In this document: positions 1 through 5,860 of the stretch, piece by piece
Position numbering within the stretch: position 1 is the first letter of the stretch
How the letters are laid out: each line of letters starts with the position of its first letter
Assembly (NCBI GenBank): GCA_002067855.1
Contig: MVQS01000211.1
Coordinates: forward strand, 1-6,026
DNA length: 6,026 nucleotides
Direction: 5' to 3'
Origin: Syntrophaceae bacterium PtaB.Bin038
GTDB taxonomy: Bacteria; Desulfobacterota; Syntrophia; Syntrophales; UBA2192
Notes under the pieces: generated by a model
Seen by the model: the letters and a program-made list of their open reading frames with translations, nothing else
Told to the model about the DNA's origin: nothing
Database searches by the model: none
Translations under genes and position numbers: made by a program

Positions 1-1803
1 GGTCCCGTCGCCGCTTCCCAGCCACACGTCGGCCACCGAGATGGGGCCGTCCACGTAGTACTGATGGGTCAGGCCCGTGGGGTGCGAGGTGTGGGCGATG
101 TCCTTGAGCTTGCTCAGGAGGTTGGGGGCGATGAAGCTCCAGAGCTCGGCCCCGTCGCCGGTGCGGAAGGCGTGGAGCTGGCCGTCGTTGGCGCCGGCCA
201 CGACGATGCGTTTGCCGTTGGCCGTGGAGCGGACGTTGGCGGCCCGGAAGGCCGCAAACGCGTTGGCCGTGTCCCTCATATCCCGGAAGTACTGCGCGGG
301 CGTGCCCACCGTGATCGGGTTGGAGCGGAACGTGTCGCCCAGCTTCCAGTTGTCGGGGTTGTAGGCGCTCTCGCCCCGGATGAACCCCACGACCTCGTTT
401 CGCCTCGTGTCGTCGGACACGTTGAGATTTGCGCTCGTGATCGTCGTTGTGGTGAACGGGGTCAGCGAGCCCCCCTTGTAGGTGTAGATGTTCCGCGACG
501 AGGCCGGCATCGACTGGAGAACGGATCCGGCGTCCCAGGCGACGCCCCCGATGCTGCCGTCGGCATTGATGTTGTACTTCTTGATGTGGCCCTGCCAGAA
601 GGGCTCCCCATTGGCGGGCTGGAAGGTCGCCTCGTAGAGGTAGTTCTCGTCGATGAGCCGCGTGGAGGCCACCGAGGCCTGCGTGAAGGAGTAGGTTGCC
701 TCGCGGATGTGGTTGACGGCCTGGCGGAAGGCCGCCTCGAGCTCCGCGGCGTTGTTGGCCAGGAAGGCGTAGCCGGAAAGCGGCGCCGTCCCGGGGTCGT
801 TGGAAGTGGCAAAGCACTGGTCGCTCGTGCCGTTGCAGGTGCCCGTCGTGGAGGAGCCTCCGCAGGTGCTGACCAGGGAGGGGTCGAAGCCGGACACGGA
901 GCCGGCGTTCGGGACCAGGGGGTTGTCCGTCCCTCCCCAGTAGGCCATCCAGTTGAGGGTGTTCTTCAGGTGATCGGGCATGTTGCTCCCCATGCCGATG
1001 ACGAAGACCCGGAAGCCCGCATCGGCCAGGGCCTTGGCCGCCAGCACCGATTCTCGGCGGCGCTTGTACTGGTCGGCCTGGGTGTCCGAGCCCGAGCCGC
1101 CGCAGCTCATCGTGTCGGCCCCGTCGGAGACGAGGATGACGAACTTCTGGCGGCAGCTCTGGTAGGGATCGGCGGCCTTGTGCCCGTCGAGATAGGCCTT
1201 CACGTTCGAGAGGGCCGACACGAGGGGGGTGGCCCCGACGACGTTGGCGTAGGTCATCCAGTAGTTGATGCTGGAGTAATCCCCCGAGGTCTGGTCCACG
1301 GAGCATGAGGCCGTGCTGCCGCAGTAGATCTGGGAATACTTCGTGGCGATGTCGCGCAGCTTCACGTAGGTGCCGCCCTGGAACTTGCCCATCCCGATGC
1401 GGATGTTCATGCTTGTCTCGTCGTCGGAGTTGATCGTCCCGTCGCGGTTGTCGTCGAGGATGTTGAACAGCGTCTTGCGGGCGATCTCGAAGCGCGAGCA
1501 GTACGTCGTGTAGCCCGGCACGCTCTGGTCGTCGTAGAAGGGACCCGAGCAGGTCGGGTTGCTGTACTGTCTGGTCGGGTTGTTCCAGCTGTCGTGGTCC
1601 CCCGGGGGGTTCCACTTCATGCTGCCCGAGAGGTCGAGGACGATCATGGCGTCGGGGGCGACGGCCGTGAACAGCCCCTCCTCGCTCAGCGGGTCGTCCG
1701 CCAGGGCCGGCCCCCCGGGGATCAGTAACGCAGAGATCGCGATCGCACAGATCCAGGCGTTCAGGGTTCTCTTGCTCCCCTTCTCTTTCATCGTCCCCTT
1801 CAT
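1..1803 (-). CDS. pilY1: PilY1-like type IV pilus protein, N-terminal 601 residues (3' end outside window)
   Basis: The frame is open from ATG at 1803 to the window edge, giving 601 codons without a stop. Residues 1-35 form a signal peptide: basic start, hydrophobic stretch about 16-29, and an ALA cleavage motif before DD, so the protein is exported. A von Willebrand A domain follows, with MIDAS residues D57, S59 and S61 (DLSGSM), T192 (ATPL) and D227 (LVSDGAD). A dockerin/EF-hand-like loop lies at 117-128. Near the right end of the visible protein is the PilC/PilY1 beta-propeller signature: KLGDTFRSNPI, then GANDGQLHAF at 537-546, then YYVDGP and VADVW. PilY1 proteins are pilus-associated adhesins and assembly factors at the cell surface; Pseudomonas PilY1 is about 1160 residues, so roughly half is missing here. 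Many cysteines (for example 85, 102, 161, 167, 217, 234) suggest disulfides. The start is fixed by a consensus Shine-Dalgarno 6 nt upstream. The family call is firm; the specific role (pilus assembly, adhesion or sensing) is inferred. Confidence 0.9.
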   Translation of the reverse strand, partial: MKGTMKEKGSKRTLNAWICAIAISALLIPGGPALADDPLSEEGLFTAVAPDAMIVLDLSGSMKWNPPGDHDSWNNPTRQYSNPTCSGPFYDDQSVPGYTTYCSRFEIARKTLFNILDDNRDGTINSDDETSMNIRIGMGKFQGGTYVKLRDIATKYSQIYCGSTASCSVDQTSGDYSSINYWMTYANVVGATPLVSALSNVKAYLDGHKAADPYQSCRQKFVILVSDGADTMSCGGSGSDTQADQYKRRRESVLAAKALADAGFRVFVIGMGSNMPDHLKNTLNWMAYWGGTDNPLVPNAGSVSGFDPSLVSTCGGSSTTGTCNGTSDQCFATSNDPGTAPLSGYAFLANNAAELEAAFRQAVNHIREATYSFTQASVASTRLIDENYLYEATFQPANGEPFWQGHIKKYNINADGSIGGVAWDAGSVLQSMPASSRNIYTYKGGSLTPFTTTTITSANLNVSDDTRRNEVVGFIRGESAYNPDNWKLGDTFRSNPITVGTPAQYFRDMRDTANAFAAFRAANVRSTANGKRIVVAGANDGQLHAFRTGDGAELWSFIAPNLLSKLKDIAHTSHPTGLTHQYYVDGPISVADVWLGSGDGT

Positions 1804-1809
1804 GACAAG

Positions 1810-1816
1810 CCTCCTT
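1810..1816 (-). promoter_or_regulatory. Strong ribosome binding site for pilY1
   Basis: On the minus strand AAGGAGG lies six bases before the ATG at 1803. This near-perfect Shine-Dalgarno decides the start over the in-frame ATG four codons later. Confidence 0.85.
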
Positions 1817-1840
1817 GGGTTGAATCTGGCACCCTGCAGG

Positions 1841-1856
1841 AGCACCGGACATGCCA
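1841..1856 (-). promoter_or_regulatory. Candidate sigma-54 (RpoN) promoter for pilY1
   Basis: The minus strand reads TGGCATG-TCCG-GTGCT, against the consensus TGGCACG-N4-TTGCW. The invariant GG and GC doublets are present with the required ten-base spacing. Transcription would start near 1831, leaving a leader of about 28 bases that holds the Shine-Dalgarno. Sigma-54 control is known for pilin genes in several proteobacteria, which makes the site plausible, but a match of this quality can occur by chance and no activator site was identified. Confidence 0.45.
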
Positions 1857-2051
1857 CGGGGGAATCGGGAGGCGCTTCTTGAAATATCTCAAGGGTTGCA
1901 GGAGGTTACGAATTTGCGGGTGCCGCGGGGACGGCAGGGGGGCTCCCTCGAAACCGTGCCGAAACGGCCTGCCTGCCCCGCAATGCGGCAACGGGGCGCT
2001 TTTCGGGGCATGTTCCAAAACGGGACGGCCCTGTTTGGACCGCCGAAACGG

Positions 2052-2079
2052 GAAGGCCGGCGCTTCGGCACCGGCCTTC
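2052..2079 (-). terminator. Candidate hairpin terminator after the deoxyhypusine-synthase-family gene
   Basis: A perfect 9-bp stem, GAAGGCCGG (2052-2060) with CCGGCCTTC (2071-2079), encloses a 10-base loop that can add two more pairs around a four-base loop. It begins 32 bases beyond the stop codon of the minus-strand gene. The bases after the stem on that strand contain only a short T-run (CCCGTTTCGG), so it is a weak intrinsic terminator at best. It could instead be a transcript-stabilising hairpin. Confidence 0.4.
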
Positions 2080-2111
2080 GGGGATGTGCAGCCTGGTCAG
2101 GGGGCGGGAAT

Positions 2112-3149
2112 TCATTCCTTGAACATCCGGGCGAATTTCCACTTCTTCCGCTTCTTCCAGCTTCCCCTGTGCCAGGCGTAGCTGGCCAGCAGCGGCAGGG
2201 CCATCGTCGCCTCGGCGAAGACCATCTGCTCCGAGACGGTGTCCACCTTGCCCCACGAGGCGGCCTCCTTGAGGGTCGAGCTCGAGCAGGCCCCGTCCCG
2301 GACGTCGGCCACGGTGATCTGGATGGCGTACTGGTGCATGGGGACATCCTTGCCCAGGATCTCGGCGCAGATAACCGTGTCCTGGATGAAGTTCTTGGGC
2401 ACGCCGCCCCCGATCATGAGAAGGCCCGAGGTGGGCGCGGCGATCTTGATCTCCGTCAGCTCCCGGAAGTCCTTCACCGAGTCGATGGAGACGTGGCTCT
2501 TGGGGTGCCGGTGCTGGTGCAGCACCAGGCCGAAGCCCGCGCTGGAGTCCGAGAAGGCGGGGCAGAAGATCGGCACGTCGTTCTCGTAGGCCGTCTGGAC
2601 GAGGGAGCCCTTCTTTTTCGCTTTCTTTGTCAGGTACTTCCCCATCTCCCGGATGAACTCGCGCGACGAGTAGGGCCGGGGCGGGAGCTGATCGGCGATC
2701 TCCGTGACGGTGCGGTCGCAGTGCTGGAGCTCCTCCTCGTCGATGTACGTGTCGTAGATGCGGTCGATGTAGAGCCTGCGCAGCTCGCGGTCGTCCACGT
2801 GGGGCGTGCCCTGGTAGTGGCGGAAGCCCAGGGCCTCGAAGAAGTCCATGTCCACGATGGAGGCCCCCGTGGCGACGACGGCGTCCACCATGTTGTACTT
2901 CACCAGGTCGGCGTAGATCTGCATGCAGCCCGCGGCGCTCGTGCTGCCGGCCAGGGTGAGGAAGATGACGCAGTTGCGGTCGGCGAGCATCCGGTCGTAC
3001 ATCTCGGCCGCCGAGGCCAGGTCTCGCGCAGAGAAGGACATCTTCTTCATGGACTTCACGATGTCGACGGCGTCGATCTTCGTGATGTCGATGTGCTCGA
3101 CCTTCGATTTCAGGTAGTCCCGCTTCGTTTTGCTGATTTTCTCGGCCAT
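2112..3149 (-). CDS. Deoxyhypusine synthase family protein (probable polyamine-modifying enzyme)
   Basis: This 345-residue protein belongs to the NAD-dependent deoxyhypusine synthase (DHS) family, which transfers the aminobutyl group of spermidine via an enzyme lysine. Visible signatures are the nucleotide-binding LTLAGSTSAAG (65-75), DAVVATGAS (89-97), CPAFSDSSAGFG (196-207), IGGGVPKNF (246-254) and the active-site EAASWGK (295-301). K301 matches the catalytic Lys329 of the human enzyme, with E295, W299 and D285 also retained. Length is normal for the family (human 369). Bacteria lack the eukaryotic hypusine protein eIF5A, so a role in making a polyamine such as homospermidine is more likely; this is inference. 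Several pocket residues differ from human DHS (see findings). The C-terminal tail (330-344) is strongly basic. The Shine-Dalgarno candidate AAGGGG is 13 bases from the ATG, longer than ideal. The gene is separated from pilY1 by a hairpin-rich gap, and a RAYT element lies just upstream. Confidence 0.9.
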   Translation of the reverse strand: MAEKISKTKRDYLKSKVEHIDITKIDAVDIVKSMKKMSFSARDLASAAEMYDRMLADRNCVIFLTLAGSTSAAGCMQIYADLVKYNMVDAVVATGASIVDMDFFEALGFRHYQGTPHVDDRELRRLYIDRIYDTYIDEEELQHCDRTVTEIADQLPPRPYSSREFIREMGKYLTKKAKKKGSLVQTAYENDVPIFCPAFSDSSAGFGLVLHQHRHPKSHVSIDSVKDFRELTEIKIAAPTSGLLMIGGGVPKNFIQDTVICAEILGKDVPMHQYAIQITVADVRDGACSSSTLKEAASWGKVDTVSEQMVFAEATMALPLLASYAWHRGSWKKRKKWKFARMFKE

Positions 3150-3204
3150 GAAAGATTCGTTTCCCCTTTTACGATAATGGCTCCTACTTACCCCAAGGCC
3201 CGGA

Positions 3205-3248
3205 AAAAGTCAAAAAAGATACGGGGTCAGGCCTGATTATTGACTTTT
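3205..3248. repeat. Nested palindrome at the left element end
   Basis: AAAAGTCAA (3205-3213) pairs with TTGACTTTT (3240-3248) around a 26-base loop that itself holds the palindrome TCAGGCCTGA. A single-stranded hairpin of this kind is the type of structure Y1 transposases recognise. The outer arm extends beyond the 31-bp repeat core, and the right element end has no equivalent. On the minus strand the outer arm gives T-runs just past the transposase stop, so it might also help end that transcript. Confidence 0.6.
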
Positions 3249-3252
3249 CTCG
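3222..3252 (+). repeat. Left 31-bp inverted repeat of the RAYT element
   Basis: It starts CGGGGTCAGGCCTGATTA and ends TTGACTTTTCTCG, and is the exact reverse complement of 4197-4227. It contains the 10-bp palindrome TCAGGCCTGA (3227-3236). The last codons and TGA stop of the transposase lie within it. Confidence 0.92.
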
Positions 3253-4174
3253 ACTCCAGCGCCCTAATCAACCTTTCCGCATCGTCTTTCATCTCTTCCC
3301 CGCGGGCATGATGCTTGGAAATTGCCGAGGGGTCTTTCCCCAGGAAGTCGGCAATTTCATTAATCTTGTATGAAAAGCCCCGAGCAGCATGGCAGAATAG
3401 CACCCGCGCCCGGGAGATGTCCTGCAGCTTGCCCTTTGACCGTATCTCGTTTTCGGTAACACCGGTAATGGTTTCGACAACGGCCATGATGTCCGCCAGG
3501 GAATGTTTCCGGGGCATTCTCTTGTTTCTGATTTCCAGGCTGGTCCGATCGACAATCGCCTCAACGAACGATCCGTCACCGAGAAACCGCTGATCAACGG
3601 TTCCGTAGATTTCTTTTCTGTCCGCACCGATGGAATCGTCCATAAAATCCTGATAACGCCTGATGGCCAAGGTTTTCCCGGGGTCCAAGAGACTCAGAAC
3701 AAAGTCGGCGTCGATGAGGTCGAGGCGTTGCGCTTCATGCAGATAAGCATGGTGGCTGGACCAGGGATATTCATCGGCTCTCGTGGCGAACTTGGCCCTC
3801 ACGGGGTTGAGATGAATGTATTTGACAAGGGTCAGCAGGTAGGCGTCTTTGTCGCAGAGAATGGCCTTGTAGCGCCCCTGAAAGAGATGCCCCACCGCGT
3901 CGTATTTTCGATTGAAGAAAATCGTGTAGCTTTGCTGCAGTCCCTGCATGATCGTCGATAGGCGGATGTCTGCCGTCTCGATGAGCAAATGCAGGTGATT
4001 GGGCATCAGGACGTAGGCGTAAAGCCGGAAATGGTATCTTTCCTTATATCGATAGATAAGATCCAGGTATCGTTCGTAATCGCTCTGGGAACGAAAGATG
4101 GCTTCCTTCCGGTTGCCGCGGGCGACCACATGATAGAGGGCGCCGTCGAATTCGATGCGGGGCTTTCGTGCCAT
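3227..4174 (-). CDS. REP-associated tyrosine transposase (RAYT) with DnaA-like C-terminal domain
   Basis: This 315-residue protein is an IS200-like Y1 (HUH) transposase. The N-terminal catalytic domain (about 1-130) shows FDGALYHVVARGN (9-21), the metal-binding HUH motif as H60-L61-H62 in MPNHLHLL, GHLFQGRYKA (95-104), and the probable nucleophile Y119 in KYIHLNPVRA. Such enzymes cut one DNA strand through a phosphotyrosine link at hairpin structures. Residues about 225-300 resemble DnaA domain IV: a GVTENEIRSKGK segment, SRARVLFCHAAR, and a helix-turn-helix-like INEIADFLGKDPSAISKHH. The ATG at 4174 is the first start, since an in-frame TAG lies 12 bases upstream at 4184-4186. I see no Shine-Dalgarno, so expression may be low. 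The last residues, VNNQA, and the stop are encoded inside the left repeat. All family motifs are intact, so the gene may be active. Confidence 0.9.
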   Translation of the reverse strand: MARKPRIEFDGALYHVVARGNRKEAIFRSQSDYERYLDLIYRYKERYHFRLYAYVLMPNHLHLLIETADIRLSTIMQGLQQSYTIFFNRKYDAVGHLFQGRYKAILCDKDAYLLTLVKYIHLNPVRAKFATRADEYPWSSHHAYLHEAQRLDLIDADFVLSLLDPGKTLAIRRYQDFMDDSIGADRKEIYGTVDQRFLGDGSFVEAIVDRTSLEIRNKRMPRKHSLADIMAVVETITGVTENEIRSKGKLQDISRARVLFCHAARGFSYKINEIADFLGKDPSAISKHHARGEEMKDDAERLIRALESRKVNNQA

Positions 4175-4196
4175 GTGATGTGACTACTGCAGGGAC

Positions 4197-4227
4197 CGAG
4201 AAAAGTCAATAATCAGGCCTGACCCCG
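4197..4227 (-). repeat. Right 31-bp inverted repeat of the RAYT element
   Basis: Exact reverse complement of 3222-3252, including the TCAGGCCTGA palindrome. It lies 22 bases upstream of the transposase start and 45 bases before the xseA start codon. Confidence 0.92.
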
Positions 4228-4272
4228 ATCGTTTTGCTTGCATCGGGCGGAGGGCTCTGTTAGGGACAGGGC

Positions 4273-5616
4273 ATGGATCTTTTCGCCAGCCGCGAGGTTC
4301 TCACCGTCACGGAGCTCACCCGGCAGGTCCAGGACGTCCTGGAGGCCACCTTCGATCAGCTCTGGGTCGAAGGGGAGATCTCGAACCTCCGCCGCCCCGC
4401 TTCGGGCCACCTCTACTTCACCCTCAAGGACGAGGAGAGCCAGGTCCGGGCGGTCCTGTTCCGCCCCGTCGCCCGGGGGCTCAGGTTCGACCTCGAGGAC
4501 GGGATGCACATCCTCTGCCGGGCTCGGATGAACGTCTACAGGCCCCGCGGCGAGTACCAGCTCGTCCTCGATTACGCGGAGCCCAGGGGCCTGGGCGCCC
4601 TGCAGATCGCCTTCGAGCAGCTCAAGGCCAAGCTCCAGGCCGAGGGGCTCTTCGAGCCGGTCCACAAGAAGCCCCTGCCCTTCCTGCCCGCACGGATCGG
4701 GGTGGTCACCTCGCCCTCGGGCGCCGTCATCCGGGACATCCTCAACATCACGAAGCGCCGCTTCCCCTCGGTGGACATCCTCGTCGCCCCCGTGCGCGTC
4801 CAGGGCGCCGAGGCCCCCGCCGAGATCGTCGAGGCCCTGCACCTTCTGAACGAGATCCCCGGCATCGACGTGATCATCGTGGCCAGGGGCGGAGGGTCCC
4901 TCGAGGACCTCATGGCCTTCAACGACGAGGGGGTGGCCCGGGCCATCTTCGCCTCCCGCGTCCCCGTCGTCTCCGCCGTGGGCCACGAGATCGACTTCAC
5001 CATCGCCGACTTCGTCGCCGACGTGAGGGCGCCCACGCCCTCCGCGGCTGCGGAGCTGGTCGTCCCCCGGCGCGGCGACCTCGTCCAGCAGGTCAGGGCG
5101 CTGAGCGTCCGGGCCGCGCGCGCCGTGGTGCGTAACCTCAAAATCCGCAGGGAACGGCTGGAGAAGATGACCGAACGGGTCCGCGACCCGCGTCGCCGCC
5201 TCGTCGACCTGCGGCTCGGGCTCGACGAGCGGTTCAACAACCTGGCAGCCGCGCTTGCCCGCCGCGTGGGCGCCGAGCGGGAGAGGCTGCGCCGCTTCGA
5301 GACGCACCTGCAGTACCTGAGCCCCTCGGCAAAGCTCGCAACCCTCGCCTTTGTGCTTGATAATCTGAGAAAAGTCATGGTAACGGGTATCTTCCGCCTG
5401 GTGGAAACCCTGCGGGCGAGGCTGGCGGGCCACACTGCCATGCTGGACAGCCTGAGCCCCCTTTCCGTGCTGGCCCGGGGGTACGCCATCGCCCGGACGG
5501 TGCCCGAGGGAAGGGTCATCCGGGACGCAAAGGATCTTGCTGCGGGGGATCCCGTTGGCATAAATGTTGCGAAAGGTCGGTTCAATGCCGTCGTCACCAC
5601 GATCGAAGAAGAATGA
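4273..5616 (+). CDS. xseA: Exodeoxyribonuclease VII large subunit
   Basis: This 447-residue protein is the catalytic subunit of exonuclease VII, which degrades single-stranded DNA from both ends into short oligonucleotides and acts in the cytoplasm in DNA repair. An N-terminal OB-fold (about 8-100) carries LWVEGEISNLRR and SGHLYFTLKD. The catalytic domain (about 130-265) contains TSPSGAVIRD (146-155), VARGGGSLEDL (203-213) and SAVGHEIDFTIADFVAD (234-250). The residues reported as essential in the E. coli enzyme correspond to D155, R205, H238 and D241. A long charged coiled-coil (about 270-390), which binds small subunits, is followed by the conserved tail PLSVLARGYAIA (396-407). Length is close to E. 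coli XseA (456). ATG 4273 is the first possible start because TAG at 4261-4263 closes the frame; AGGGACAGG lies just before it. The RAYT element ends only 45 bases upstream, so the original promoter may be altered. Confidence 0.97.
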   Translation: MDLFASREVLTVTELTRQVQDVLEATFDQLWVEGEISNLRRPASGHLYFTLKDEESQVRAVLFRPVARGLRFDLEDGMHILCRARMNVYRPRGEYQLVLDYAEPRGLGALQIAFEQLKAKLQAEGLFEPVHKKPLPFLPARIGVVTSPSGAVIRDILNITKRRFPSVDILVAPVRVQGAEAPAEIVEALHLLNEIPGIDVIIVARGGGSLEDLMAFNDEGVARAIFASRVPVVSAVGHEIDFTIADFVADVRAPTPSAAAELVVPRRGDLVQQVRALSVRAARAVVRNLKIRRERLEKMTERVRDPRRRLVDLRLGLDERFNNLAAALARRVGAERERLRRFETHLQYLSPSAKLATLAFVLDNLRKVMVTGIFRLVETLRARLAGHTAMLDSLSPLSVLARGYAIARTVPEGRVIRDAKDLAAGDPVGINVAKGRFNAVVTTIEEE

Positions 5617-5620
5617 CGGG

Positions 5621-5860
5621 ATGGCGGAGGTCAAGTTCGAGGACGCCCTGGCAAAGCTCGAGGAGATCGTCCGGAAGATGGAGCAGGGCGAGCTGACGCT
5701 GGATGAATCCCTGGCCTCCTTCGAGGAAGGGATCCGCCTCTCCAGGCTCTGCTCCGCGAAACTCGACGAGGCCGAACGAAGGATCGAGATCCTTCTGAAA
5801 AAGGAGGGCGGGACGGAAGCCCGGCCCTTCAAACTCGAACCGGAAGGAGATGACCCGTAA
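5621..5860 (+). CDS. xseB: Exodeoxyribonuclease VII small subunit
   Basis: This 79-residue protein (E. coli XseB is 80) forms a small helical hairpin that assembles in several copies on the coiled-coil of the large subunit and is required for activity. Family motifs are FEDALAKLEEIV (6-17), GELTLDESL (23-31), FEEGI (34-38) and LDEAERRIEIL (48-58). The frame is open further upstream to an ATG at 5564 inside xseA, but the family normally begins at MAEVKFEDAL, so ATG 5621 was chosen. It lies four bases after the xseA stop. No strong Shine-Dalgarno is visible, so translation is probably coupled to xseA. The final 11 bases overlap the next gene. Confidence 0.95.
   Translation: MAEVKFEDALAKLEEIVRKMEQGELTLDESLASFEEGIRLSRLCSAKLDEAERRIEILLKKEGGTEARPFKLEPEGDDP

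Larger units (their letters stand above)
1804..2111. other. Intergenic region with dense inverted repeats, no gene
   Basis: This is the gap between the deoxyhypusine-synthase-family gene and pilY1. I see no credible coding sequence: the open frames crossing it run on into antisense of neighbouring genes or lack recognisable protein character. The pilY1-proximal third holds the RBS and sigma-54-like site. From about 1954 to 2080 short inverted repeats crowd together: GTGCCGAA (1956-1963) with TTCGGCAC (2064-2071); TGCCCCG (1974-1980) with CGGGGCA (2004-2010); CCAAAACGGG (2015-2024) with CCCTGTTTGG (2029-2038), two mismatches; and a 9-bp hairpin at 2052-2079. GCCGAAACGG occurs twice (1958-1967 and 2042-2051). 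This may be a 3' UTR/terminator region plus regulatory leader, or a small structured RNA. Confidence 0.6.
3222..4227 (-). mobile_element. RAYT element: IS200-like Y1 transposase bracketed by inverted REP-like repeats
   Basis: Identical 31-bp sequences in inverted orientation enclose a single transposase gene. Beyond these cores the similarity continues weakly: an A-rich tract followed by GAT lies outside each end, with a one-base indel, so the true boundary may reach about 3211 and 4238. No target-site duplication is visible, as expected for HUH transposases. REP-associated tyrosine transposases are typically single-copy genes flanked by REP sequences in inverted orientation, which matches. 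By eye the element is richer in A and T than the genes on either side, consistent with acquisition. It sits between two divergently transcribed genes. Confidence 0.8.

Noticed and set aside
64..1308. Long plus-strand open frame (414 codons)
   Set aside because: It lies antisense to the PilY1 gene, has repetitive G/V/A/R-rich composition typical of a shadow frame in GC-rich DNA, and shows no family motif.
3165..3213. Sigma-70 promoter for the deoxyhypusine-synthase-family gene, with -35 TTGACT (3208-3213, minus)
   Set aside because: The hexamer 17 bases downstream is TAAGTA, a poor -10 match, and TTGACT belongs to the element's palindrome arm.
1851..3236. Long plus-strand open frame (461 codons)
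   Set aside because: It crosses an intergenic gap, lies antisense to the deoxyhypusine-synthase-family gene, and has low-complexity V/D/G/H/L composition without domain signals.
3503..3961. Plus-strand open frame (152 codons) within the transposase gene
   Set aside because: It is antisense to the RAYT coding region, which has intact HUH and tyrosine motifs; no start signal or family resemblance was seen.
3222..4227. Classical DDE insertion sequence with terminal inverted repeats and target duplication
   Set aside because: The encoded protein is an HUH/Y1 enzyme, not a DDE transposase, and no flanking target duplication is visible.
4224..4247. Hairpin CCCGAT / ATCGGG between the element and xseA, considered as terminator or regulator
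   Set aside because: The stem is only 6 bp with a 12-base loop and has no T-run, too weak to call.
4213..5832. Long minus-strand open frame (539 codons) opposite xseA and xseB
   Set aside because: The opposite strand encodes two firmly recognised proteins; this frame is a codon-bias shadow with acidic low-complexity sequence.
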